64,000 bases of DNA from Neoarius graeffei (lineage: Eukaryota > Chordata > Actinopteri > Siluriformes > Ariidae). Position numbers and translations under genes: made by a program. The stretch is taken from the NCBI RefSeq assembly GCF_027579695.1, contig NC_083570.1, forward strand, positions 6,319,501-6,383,500. The letters run 5' to 3'. The notes beneath the pieces were generated by a model, which ran no database searches, was not told the DNA's origin, and was given only the letters and a program-made list of their open reading frames with translations. Shown one piece after another: positions 1 through 9,497 of the stretch (position 1 is its first letter; the number at the start of each line of letters is the position of its first letter).

Positions 1-870
1 CAGGAAATGGCACTTTTGGATGCAGAAAGGGCAAGATGGAGAGCAGTCCTTACCCGTCTGATTGCTATTGTGCAGTCATTGGCTGTTCGAAATCTTGCTC
101 TGAGGGGGCACACAAACACTGCATACTCCCTCAAATGGCAACTTTCTTAAAGAGGTTGAACTTATGGCAAAGTTTGACCCTATAATGAAAGACCACCTGA
201 ACCGCATTGAGAGTGGAGCAAGCCACAACAGCTACCTAGGAAGCCATGTCCAGAACGAGATTATTGGTTTGCTAAGTGACAACATCATGTCTGCCATCGT
301 GGCAGTCATCAGAAAAGCCAAATTTTTCTCCATCATTTTGGACTGCACACCAGACATCAGCCACATCGAACAGTTATCGGTGGTGATTAGGGTGGTCTCA
401 CTGATGGGCACACCACAGATTATGGAGCACTTTCTTGGATTTTTGGAGGCAGAGGAGTCCACAAGGCAGCACTTGGCATCAATGGTCCTCAACAGACTCG
501 AAGAACTGGGCATACCTTTTCAAGATTGCAGAGGACAGTCATATGACAATGGGGCCAACATGAGGGGCAAATCAAAGGGAGTACAAGCCAGGCTCCTAGA
601 GAAGAACCCCAGGGCTCTTTTTGTGCCATGTGGGGCACACACATTGAATTTGGTGTTGTGCGATGCTGTGAAGGGCTCTACTGATGCCATAAGCTACTTC
701 GGTGTCCTGCAGAAGCTGTATACTCTGTTCTCAGGCTCAACTCAAAGGTGGGTGGAACTGAAAAAACATGTCACAATCACCTTGAAGATGTGGGCAGACA
801 CGCGGTGGGAGAGCAAAATAAAGAGTGTTGAGCCCATGCGATATCACAGAGCTGCTGTGAGAGAGGCTTT
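1..870 (+). pseudogene. ZMYM1-like hAT transposase remnant (DUF4371 region)
   Basis: Two reading frames encode consecutive parts of a ZMYM1-like/hAT-derived transposase. The frame open from base 1 gives VLTRLIAIVQSLAVRNLALR and stops at about 150. The next frame, open from about 134, gives NGNFLKEVELMAKFDPIMK and continues to 870. A one-base frameshift near 130-134 therefore breaks the gene. Visible hAT-core features are the DCTPDISHIEQLSVV segment (usual D-x-T/S-x-D style), CRGQSYDNGANMRG, and PCGAHTLNLVLCDAV, as in DUF4371 proteins. Homology ends abruptly at REAL (about 870), where finTRIM intron sequence begins. The 5' part lies outside the window. The element is dead and its C-terminal dimerisation domain is absent. 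Family assignment is by protein pattern; a domesticated host gene is unlikely because of the break. Confidence 0.8.
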
Positions 871-1424
871 GTATGTGTAAACATTAGACGTGGACAAGGC
901 GATGGCAACTTGGCAAATCCATAGAAAGTCATTTGACTAATCAGACTGTCTAGCTATTGCAACGTTATCGCGAGCTCTAAAGCACAGACAACTTCACTGC
1001 AAGCTTTCTCTTGGAATAAAACGTTTATATCCCTCAATATGCTTCCACAGGTTGGATGGTGAGTTTTTGTAGGCTGTGATGTGCTCCATTTTAGGCAAAC
1101 AAAGAAACATTTAAAATAAAACAATTCTTTATTCCTTTCAGAAAACTGAACCATGGGTTCTAGCTATAGAACCGTGGGTGTGTGCATTCCCCAGAAGAAC
1201 CGCCTCCTTCCATTCTGCCATCAACTGATCGTGTTAAATAATGCTGCGGAGAAATCATTGATCTTGATTTTATCCAGTCTATGGACGTGACGTGACCCTA
1301 GTGATTACTGATAGACTGTCTCAGTGTCACCTGCGGAAAAACCAATCACGTTTTAGAAAAGAAAAGAAAAAACATCCACTTTCAAAGCCGCTTCATAGTA
1401 ACGAGTAACGAGGACCTTGATAGA

Positions 1425-1975
1425 AATGTAGTGGAGTAAAAAGTACGATATTTGTCTTTCAAATGTAGTGAAGTTAAAGTCATAAGTTTCCACAAAAAAT
1501 ACTCAAGTAAAGTACAGATACGGGCGGCACGGTGGTGTAGTGGTTAGCGCTGTCGCCTCACAGCAAGAAGGTCCTGGGTTCGAGCCCCGGGGCCGGCGAG
1601 GGCCTTTCTGTGTGGAGTTTGCATGTTCTCCCTGTGTCCGCGTGGGTTTCCTCCGGGTGCTCCGGTTTCCCCCACAGTCCAAAGACATGCAGGTTAGGTT
1701 AACTGGTGACTCTAAATTGACCGTAGGTGTGAATGTGAGTGTGAATGGTTGTCTGTGTCTATGTGTCAGCCCTGTGATGACCTGGCGACTTGTCCAGGGT
1801 GTACCCCGCCTTTCGCCCGTAGTCAGCTGGGATAGGCTCCAGCTTGCCTGCGACCCTGTAGAAGGATAAAGCGGCTAGAGATAATGAGAGAATGAGAGAG
1901 AAGTACAGATACTCGAAAAGTGTACTTCAGTACAGAACTCAAGTAAATGTACTTCGTTACTGTCCACCTCTGATA
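1425..1975. repeat. Teleost interspersed repeat (AGTACAGATACTC... family), split by a V-SINE
   Basis: The stretch rich in AGTAAAAAGTAC, AAGTACAGATACTC and TACTTCGTTACTGTCCACC words matches a widespread fish repeat that I know by pattern but cannot name. The same copy sits at 18185-18345 and 61580-61745 in the paralogous introns, so it predates the finTRIM duplications. Here it is divided by the SINE at 1522-1900. Confidence 0.5.
1522..1900 (+). mobile_element. V-SINE (tRNA-headed), full length, with 12-bp target duplication
   Basis: The head GGGCGGCACGGTGGTGTAG has a tRNA-like A box, and GGGTTCGAGCC is the B box. The conserved V-SINE core follows (GTGGAGTTTGCATGTTCTCC, then CAAAGACATGCAGG). 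The 3' part ends AGCGGCTAGAGATAATGAGA with an (ATGAG)-type tail. The target duplication AAGTACAGATAC is at 1510-1521 and 1901-1912. Paralogous sites at about 18270 and 61675 are empty, so insertion postdates the duplication of this intron. Confidence 0.93.
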
Positions 1976-2312
1976 ATTAACTCGATGTACTTGCAATGTA
2001 GAAGAAAACTAATTGAACACCACCAGCAGATTCAACCCCAGTTTCCCCCGCTGACTGTGAGAGTCCCTCAGAGCCGCATGCGCATTCTGTGGATTCGGCA
2101 GCGAGCGAGTCGCTCTTTGTTTTGAACGAGTGCTCCGGGTCTCTCGTAAATTCCGAGCAAACTAAAGGACGACTTGTGCTACGATGTTGTTCGGGAAAAC
2201 CACGTTAGCTTGATGATGGATCTTAAGAGGTCATTTAAAACTCTCTTGGCCTTAAGAGGCTTTTGGGAAACCCAGCCCAGATCAGTTAGTGAACATTTCT
2301 CTCTCTCACTCA

Positions 2313-2357
<45 letters not shown>

Positions 2358-2965
2358 ACCTTCAGAGCGAAACATGAATGTACTTTGAACTGACATTAAT
2401 ATGGAACCAGTTCGCTCGTACTGTATAAAAAGCTGAATGTATTTTATTTGTCCTCAGAGTGAGTTAAAGGAGGAGCAGATGAAATCCCAGCAGAGAATCC
2501 AGGAGAAGCAGAAGAAGGTGCAGGAGCTGAAACAGGCTGTGAACACTATAAAGGTGAGCAGTGAGCAGAGACAGAGCTGCTCCGAGAAACACACACAACA
2601 TGGACAACGAGTCATTTACAGTCCCAGTAAGAGAGGGAATGATAGATGAGCTTTAAATCTTGTGTGTGTCCGAACAGCTCAGTGCACAGACAGCAGTGGA
2701 GGACAGTGAGAGGATCTTTACTGAGCTGATCAGCTCCATGGAGAAAAAGCGCTGGGAGGTGACGGAGCTGATCAGAGATCAGGAGAAGGCTGAACTGAGT
2801 CGAGCTGAACGACTCCTGGAGCAACTGGAGCAGGAGATTGCTGATCTTCAGAGGAGAGTCACTGAGCTGGAGCAGCTTTCACACACACACGATCACATCC
2901 ATTTCCTCCAGGTAACACTCACTGTCTGTGTATAGCGGCCAAAGTAGAATTCATATAGATGTGAA

Positions 2966-4123
2966 CAGGGGCGCCACTAGAAATCTTGGGCCCTATGAAA
3001 GATTACAATTTAGGGCCCCCCCCGGTAAAATTTTCAAGCTCAAGCAACTGAATTTGAAGTCTGTTTTTGGCTGGCACTTTAACTTTACTACGCGTGTGAT
3101 CAGCTACCTAGCAAGTTTAGGTGATACAATTATTTGGTATATGAACATTTTAAATGCAGAACTGTCAGAATTAGACTGAATAGACTGTTGCCTTAAAATG
3201 AACATTCCATGATATATATTGAAGATATATATATATATTTTTTTTTTCTTTTATGAGCAACTATTATTAGGCCACTCAGTAGCCTATGGAGTTCATTCAA
3301 TCCAAATGTTTGTGTTGAGAGAAATTGCATGCATCACTGTATCAGTATGGATTTATAACATTCTGTATGCACATTATGGAGACTCCAGAGCCCTCCAGCA
3401 AACATCATCAATAATCAGGATTACAAAATGTATTCCTTTGTTTCCTCCATTTATTGACTTATTGTATGTGATCAAACGTATGCCTTGATGAGTAACTACA
3501 CTAGTTTTTTGATACAATTACAGAGTGCACTGCAAGAAATCCACTCAGTGTTTTTGGTTTCTTTTAGGCATCACACATTTATTAGAAAACACAGCAAATG
3601 TTCAAATATTCAAGTTAAATACCTAGCAACAGTATCAATAAATCCACACATGAACAATGGCAAAACATCTAGACTTAATTATACAATAAAGATACCTATG
3701 AAAAAAGGTGATTTTTTTTTCACACACAGTGTGATATCCGGACTTCATAATTCATCACACCTGCTCCTGCTTAGCAACTTCTAGAATGTTCACCTCTGTT
3801 GCGCGCAGAGAGAAACTGACAGCTGCTCTAAACTGCGCTAATCCCGCGCCCAGAATCACACTGTACCATTAGTAAAAAGGGTGGAGGGGTGAAATGACAA
3901 TATCATAAATAATTCAAGAAAAATGTTATAGCAAATCATAATCATGCATAATTTGCACATTTTAACAGATGAAATGAAATATTTTATTTCAAAAACTTAC
4001 ACAAGGCAATACTATTAAAATAATAGTAATATCCCTCACAGGCCCCCCTGTCAGTGCCAGGCCCTTAGAATCATCCTAACTCCCCCCCCCCCCCCCCCCC
4101 CCCCCCCCCCAGCGGCGCCCCTG
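2966..4123. mobile_element. Non-autonomous hAT element (MITE-like) with 8-bp target duplication
   Basis: The element starts CAGGGGCGCCACTAG and ends GCGGCGCCCCTG, giving terminal inverted repeats of about 10 bp (CAGGGGCGCC). The flanks are identical 8-mers GATGTGAA at 2958-2965 and 4124-4131, the length produced by hAT transposases. The 1158-bp interior is AT-rich with GGGCCC-rich subterminal parts and a 29-base C run at 4082-4110. No transposase coding is visible, and open frames inside look like chance. It lies just beyond the truncated end of finTRIM copy 1. Confidence 0.9.
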
Positions 4124-4153
4124 GATGTGAATTACAATTTATGTTAAAAGGTA

Positions 4154-5165
4154 GGGGAGACCGGGTATGGTTGTAACACATTTTTCTTCAGAACATAAAA
4201 CTCTCATTTCTTTTTAAACTACAGTTGTAGAACTTTTAGGCAAAGTACACACATTTGTCTACTGCAGTTTGCAACCATTTAAATCTCCTCAACTACATCA
4301 CAAAATTTGTCTGATTATGTCAAATACAGAGTGTACCTTTGTTACAACCTACCCCACTACTGGGGTAGGTTGCAACACGTATTGGGGTAGGTTGTAACAG
4401 GTAGTTAAAACACAGAAAAAAAAACAACAGAAGTCCATTTCATATGCCGATTTATTGCATGAACATGGAAAATAGATTCACCAACTATGTTGTATGACAT
4501 ACAATCCACTCTCCATATTGAAAATCCTGAGATCCCTGGTCTTTCAACAGTTTATACTTCTGCCAATATCTGTTAAGGGTAACATGGCAGATGCCATGGT
4601 TTCTTGCCACTGCCCTTACAGATGTACCTTTCCTAATCTCTTCTGCTGCTCTTTTTAGTAGTTTAGCATCCACTCCACGAGTTGTTTTCCTCACCCATGT
4701 TCTAGGCATTCTGCAGAATTATCAAAATCACAAAAAAATATTTTTTGTATGTAAGGGGATGGTTGTAACACTTTCAAAAAACTTGTTACAACCTACCCCA
4801 CCACTGTCATCCATTGCTTAGCTAGCTGTATTAGCATGGTGCTTTGACATTAGCAGGGGATAAGTACACCATTCTTTACCTTAGAGACTGTAGTTTGACC
4901 TGATATAACTCATACAACATTACCTACAATGTGTAAAGCACTAGGAAAAAAATAATATAAAAAAAAAGTTACTTTCTTACCTCAGACTTTGTTTTTTTCA
5001 CTTCTCTCCGTGAGAACTTGCGCCAACGATTTCCAAATGTCCATGCGTGGTCGAAAAGGAACTATGAAGAGATTCTAATTGCCACATGACTTGTATCTTA
5101 TCCCTGATTGGTGGAATTAGTGGCGTTACAACTCCCCCCGTGTTACAACCATACCCGGTTTCCCC
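4154..5165 (-). mobile_element. Pogo-like (Tc1/mariner superfamily) element with 26-bp inverted ends
   Basis: The ends are 26-bp inverted repeats with one mismatch (4154-4179 and 5140-5165; outer words GGGGAGACCGGG and CCCGGTTTCCCC). TA dinucleotides flank both sides (4152-4153, 5166-5167), the target duplication of the Tc1/mariner superfamily. Subterminal GGGGTAGGTTGTAAC words recur in both orientations, including a hairpin at 4342-4378. The 1012-bp element holds only the N-terminal DNA-binding part of a transposase, so it is non-autonomous. PIF/Harbinger (TWA target) is the main alternative. Confidence 0.8.
4485..4709 (-). pseudogene. Pogo/Tigger-type transposase N-terminus (HTH psq domain only)
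   Basis: This is a 74-residue frame starting MPRTWVRKTTRGVDAKLLKR. Residues 1-55 resemble the psq-type helix-turn-helix of pogo/Tigger transposases, with two helices in the EEIRKGTSVRAVARNHGICH segment. This domain binds the element's own ends. The CENP-B-type second domain and the DDE catalytic domain are absent: after residue 60 the sequence runs into non-coding subterminal repeats. It is read as the first exon left after internal deletion. A domesticated DNA-binding protein is possible in principle, but nothing here supports it. Confidence 0.6.
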
Positions 5166-5224
5166 TATATATAATTTCATTTGAGTGTGTAATTTCATAT
5201 AAGTAGTTTATTTCATGATTAAGA

Positions 5225-5420
5225 TGATGAATAATATGTGGCAAGGTTAAAAGAATTAGAATTAGAATCAGAATTCATATGTTAAGAATTAGAACTGTCT
5301 CATGCTTCTTAAGAATTCATATGTGAAGAATTAGAACAAGGATTAGAACTGTCTCACGCTTCTCAAGAATTAGAATTAGAATTCATTCAGCTATATAAGA
5401 ACGGTCTCACGCTTCTCAGG
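5225..5420. repeat. Degenerate minisatellite, unit AAGAATTAGAACTGTCTCAC-like
   Basis: Imperfect repeats of AAGAATTAGAA and CTGTCTCACGCTTCTC words recur about three to four times between 5225 and 5420, interleaved with AAGAATTCATATG. The last unit runs into a TATATAAG box at 5392-5399. Confidence 0.6.
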
Positions 5421-5793
5421 GGAGATCTTGAGAAGCTGTGGAAGCGAACAGTTTTTCTTACCTGACTCTCTGACTCACCGACTCTAGACTTTGTCAGCGT
5501 AAGCTATAGCACTTTTCTCAAGGTCTCACTACGAACGAGCCTCTACAATAGTAAGAAAAACTCGCTTGACATCGGATTACAAAACGCTGGAGAGGTTCGC
5601 TGAAACTGGAAAGAAGATTCATTGAGGGATTTACCGAGGGACTTCTGAACCAGCACGATCACGTGCTACACTCGTGGCTGGTGATTGACAAGTGGACGTG
5701 GCTGCAACGTGACTGTCGCAAGTGGAATTGGAACAAAACACCGGACCGACGTTCAAAGCAACCATGACGGATGAAAAAGAAAAGACGGTAAGC
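5392..5793 (+). promoter_or_regulatory. Candidate TATA promoter and short first exon
   Basis: TATATAAG at 5392-5399 lies about 370 bp before an ATG (5764-5766, context ACCATGA) that opens eight codons, MTDEKEKT, running straight into GTAAGC, a good 5' splice donor (5788). The layout looks like a TATA promoter with a leader and the start of a spliced coding region. No downstream exon could be recognised because hAT debris follows at 5811. It may be the front of a lost transposon rather than of a host gene. Confidence 0.25.
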
Positions 5794-5810
5794 CTTCCGA
5801 GGGAAAAACG

Positions 5811-6076
5811 CAGAGCCGGCCCGTGGCATAGGCAATATAGGCAAATGCTAAGGGCGCTGCGTCCATCCAGGGGCGCAGAAACGGGGGGAGAAAAATGATG
5901 ACTTCCACTATTCTGAAAACGAGTCAGCATTATAATGTCTTAGCCTAATTTAATTGTACAGCAAAGCATGTAGTCAGGGTGCGATTTGTCAAAAAAAGCG
6001 GGGTGGGGTGGTGGTTGTTAATCATGAAACAATAAGCGCTCAACAGTGGTTCGCCCCACGGGCGATTGCTCTAAGA
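5811..6076. mobile_element. hAT-type terminal fragment
   Basis: The start CAGAGCCGGCCCGTGGCATA and the following GGGCGC-rich subterminal sequence match the style of a common fish hAT family. No partner end or target duplication was found, and another hAT end begins at 6077. It is a truncated or nested remnant. Confidence 0.45.
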
Positions 6077-6960
6077 CAGTGGTCACCAACCTTTTTATGC
6101 CTGAGATCCCTAACCTCTGCCTAGATGGCAAGCAAGATCTACCCCTTGAAGCATTGACAGAAAAAGAAATCCAGACTAGACTGTTTCAAGTTGAGGCTTT
6201 TTATTTAGCCTGATTTTAACTGAATAAGATTTAAGATCCTGGTACAACTTTTTAATTTCTTGTGAGAGCTGACGAAATGACTTAATTTCAGTACAACATA
6301 CAATGGAAATTAACTATACCCAAAAAATATATAGGCCTATATCTGTAGTGAGCAGAATGAATGAACCACCAATGAATGACTCAGATTGTTATTAATATCA
6401 ACTAATAATATTGTAATGAGAAAGCTGAACTGTTAACGTCAGTTGCACTGTCTTGTTTGTATTGTAACACTAAATTAATTAATTTCACAGCAACATAAAA
6501 TGGAAATTGTCAACTGAAATTACAACACAACAGTGATGATATATCACAAATTGTAACTTAAGTGACAAAATGACAATTTCAATTCAACATGAACTGATTT
6601 TCTTTAACCATACATACACAATAAAGACAAATATGAACTTGCAGTGATGCTACTACCAATGACTGCTGTCATGCTACAGTTCATCACGCAACTCAAGTCA
6701 ATGTGATGGCTGTGACTGAACACGGTCAGTGAGTGCCTTATAGTTAGGTTCATAGGCACAGACAGCCAGTCTCAGGCAGTCTGTGAGGTGTCTGTCTGTA
6801 AGTCGACTCCTGTACTTTGATTTGATGATGTTCATTTGTGAAAATGCCATTTCACACAGGTAAGTGGATCCAAAATAGGCATTCACTTTTAGTGCACATG
6901 CACTGAGGAGAGGAAATTTCTTAAACTTAAGCCCTATATGTTGAAACTCCTCTCTTATTC
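6077..6960 (-). mobile_element. hAT remnant with transposase C-terminal dimerisation segment
   Basis: CAGTGGTCACCAACC (6077-6091) is a typical hAT end of the Charlie/ZBED-like group. On the minus strand, 6698-6886 encodes FGSTYLCEMAFSQMNIIKSK followed by YRSRLTDRHLTDCLRLAV, the hAT dimerisation region seen in ZBED5/GTF2IRD2-like transposases. The sequence between this and the end is AT-rich 3' untranslated region. The upstream catalytic domain and the other end are missing; the distal boundary is approximate. Confidence 0.75.
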
Positions 6961-7044
6961 GTTTTTTAATTTATCACACAGTCTTACCTCAGTCAACTTC
7001 TTCCTTCCTTCTGTGAAAATTCAACGTCTCAGACGCGGACACGA

Positions 7045-7148
7045 GTGGGCGGGGGATGCGTTTGATTAAGTCTCCTGATTGGCTGGTGATAGATTGGTGG
7101 GCGGGGGATGCGTTTGATTAAGTCTCCTGATTGGCTGGTGATAGATTG
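7045..7148. repeat. Tandem duplication, 2 x 52 bp
   Basis: The unit starting GTGGGCGGGGGATGCGTTTG occurs twice in exact tandem (7045-7096 and 7097-7148). It is a local duplication inside hAT-rich sequence with no coding content. Confidence 0.95.
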
Positions 7149-7503
7149 GTGTCATTATAGCGCGTCGGAGCGGTTCATGCGAGGCTCGAGTCCGATCCAC
7201 CACTCCGCGGAAACACTTCAAGAGCTACAGTAACACTGACAGCCAGGTTATATCCTCACGGTTTTATAGGCAATATCATGCTTCCTTTTGTAAAGGGGCG
7301 GCAGAAATCAAACGGGGGCGGGAATCACAGAAAGGGGAGCGGCCCGCACCTCTAAAACCCCTCGTGGAGAACCCTGAAGTGTATTGCGAGGCTATCACCA
7401 TGGTGACGACGCTCAGAGACGTAAGACGTAAGCAGCAGGAGTTAAAAAAAAAAAAAGCACCCTGCGACACAGAGGGGGAAAGCTGTAGTGGGCCTATCGG
7501 AAG

Positions 7504-9115
7504 CAGGGCCGCGGACAGCTTTGGCTGGGCCCGGGACAAAATGCTCTGAATGGGCCCCCCTAACAATCCCCCCGGGCCAACCCACACACACACCTCTCTT
7601 ATCCCAGTCTCTACTCACGCGATATGATTTTTAATATTTTTTTAAACCTCATGTTTTATTTAAAAAAAAATACAACAATTCCACCGATTTCGTAACATTT
7701 ATTGAAGTGTAGCTGATAAGTAACGTGACAAAAGCAACAGGTAGAACATCCTTGCAGCCTGTTTAGCCTTACTTGACGCACAGGTCGGAACGGTAATTGG
7801 CACGCGTGTGCGCGTAATCTTATGGAAAACAAAAGTGTCCTGTCTCCCTCTCGCAACGGACAAGGTGAAAAATAGCCTATATGTTTCATTAGGCTACATT
7901 AAAAAAAAAAAAAAAAACATAACAAGGTCGGCTCAAATATCAAATAGCCTAATTTAAAGAAAAAAAAAAAGAAAAAAGCGAATGCACATCAGCGGCGTGG
8001 GAGAAGGATCTGCGCTGCTCCTGAATAAAGAAAGAAAAAGAGGAAATTACGATTTAAATAAGATCAAACAATATGACTATTTAAAAAGACTATTAACAAG
8101 GCCAGTACTCACTTAATGGGAAAAGTGACACTTCCCTTCGGTCACAATTTTGTGGATGTCGGGCGACAGGGATGTCACTTTTATCCTCAAGCAGTTCTCA
8201 GGTTTGCATTGGTCAGACGGTTCCTCTCGTGTGTTTTGATTGCGTTCATTGAAGAAAAGCTTGACTCACACGTGTAGGTAGATGGAAACATCGTCAGCAC
8301 ATAAAGGGCAAGTTTCTTAATCCCCGTGTACTCCTCCGAGCACCCGATCCAGAGATCCTCCACGGAATGCTCACTAAACGCATCACGGACGAGGGAGCTT
8401 GTCTGGAAATCAATGAGCTCCAACTGAAATGTTGCCTCGTCTAACGAGCTGATGTTTTTTTTCGCCAGTGAGGAGAATTCCTCGCTTCGGATGGAGAATG
8501 GGTCGCGGACAAAACCAACGATTTCCCTTGGGACGAACCGTGACTGAAAGTTGGCCCGTAGCTTTTGACAACGACATTTTGCATCGATAGCTAGCAATCT
8601 TCAGCTAATCATTTACACGTCATCCAAAAGAATAAACAACCGGCAATTGTATATATTAGTTACGGCAGGTTGCTCGGCAGGTCGCCTGTTTCATGAGAGA
8701 CGCCAGGAGATGCAGCAGTCGGCATAATAACAGCGCACAGAAGCAAATTAATGTTTTAAATTAAATGAAATTAAATGCATTTAAAAAGTTAAATAACGTT
8801 TATTTTTAATATAAGAGAAAAAAAAATATATAACAACTTTTTTCCCCCATTAGAAAAGAATGGCCATGGCCCGCAATGCCATTGTCAGAAAAATTTGGCC
8901 CGGGTCCAAACTTAATTGCCGACCCCTGCAATAAAGGCAAAAGATCTAGAAATCATTTATTGAATGCAAATATAGCACATTTCTCCCCCAAATCAACACA
9001 TTTTGAAATGAAGTAAAATAATCGCAACTTCATGAGAGCCCAGTTCTGGGCCCTCCCCATTCCTGGGCCCGGGACAACATACCCGTTTGTCCCCCCCCCC
9101 CTGTCGGCGGGCCTG
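7504..9115 (-). mobile_element. hAT element with inverted ends and a decayed transposase C-terminus
   Basis: The 5' end CAGGGCCGCGGACAGC pairs with the 3' end CTGTCGGCGGGCCTG (imperfect inverted repeat of about 15 bp). Both subterminal regions carry CTGGGCCCGGGACAA. On the minus strand 8187-8597 encodes a hAT C-terminal region with KKLALYVLTMFPSTYTCESS and AIKTHERNRLTNANL, close to SCAND3/ZBED5-type transposases. The catalytic N-terminal part is not readable. The 8-mers next to the two ends (ATCGGAAG, CATACATG) do not match, so the target duplication is eroded or the ends come from different insertions. Confidence 0.7.
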
Positions 9116-9497
9116 CATACATGGATGTAGACAAAAATAAATTAAGCAGAATAACTAGGCCTATAAAATTAATAAAACAAACAGGATAAATAAAAAGATA
9201 AATAAATAAAAAATAAATAACCTCAGCAATGCAGATGTTAGATATGCATCGTAGCCTAACATAGCCTACATAATATGATGCGTGTGCGCCACCTACTGGT
9301 GCATGTAGGATTCAGAACGCAGCAGATGATTGCAGAGTTATAATCTGATTGAACCACACGGAGCCGAGTACCAGACAGCAGATTCTTCACCTCCAGCACT
9401 GACGGGCTCATGCTGCTATTTGTTCGATTTACAAATAGTATACTGGACTTTAGCTGCATATTTTTACTTTACAAGATAGGCATCAAGTCCATTTTAC
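9116..9497. other. AT-rich non-coding spacer
   Basis: No gene or recognisable repeat was seen here apart from short A/T runs. It ends where the DIRS inverted terminal repeat begins. Confidence 0.5.

Larger units (their letters stand above)
871..2935 (+). pseudogene. finTRIM copy 1: partial duplicate with only coiled-coil exons 2 and 3
   Basis: From 871 the sequence is collinear with intron 1 and exons 2-3 of the complete finTRIM at 16694-21690. Exon 2 is 2458-2553 (96 nt, 32 residues, starting SELKEEQMKSQQ). Exon 3 is 2678-2911 (234 nt, 78 residues, LSAQTAVEDS to HDHIHFLQ). Both have AG acceptors and GT donors and stay in phase, and their protein matches the other copies exactly. No RING/B-box exon precedes them: the copy begins mid-intron at the junction with a dead hAT transposase. 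Homology to the other copies stops just after exon 3 (about 2930), so the PRY-SPRY exons are missing here too. The piece cannot make a TRIM protein by itself, though its exons could splice into a neighbouring transcript. It is most likely a truncated segmental duplicate. Confidence 0.85.

Noticed and set aside
1540-1590. tRNA-like sequence with A and B boxes (also at about 13275, 45895 and 56500)
   Set aside because: These are the heads of V-SINEs, shown by the core, tail and target duplications; they are not tRNA genes.
2174-2377. Open frame MCYDVVRENHVSL... before exon 2 (also at 18541)
   Set aside because: It is intron sequence ending in a dinucleotide repeat, with no splice logic or family match; it is shared only because the intron is duplicated.
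5631-5930. 99-residue minus-strand frame
   Set aside because: It overlaps the candidate leader and hAT end, with no protein pattern; likely chance.
7276-7593. Overlapping frames on both strands near 7.3-7.6 kb
   Set aside because: They cross a hAT end and purine runs and no family is recognisable.
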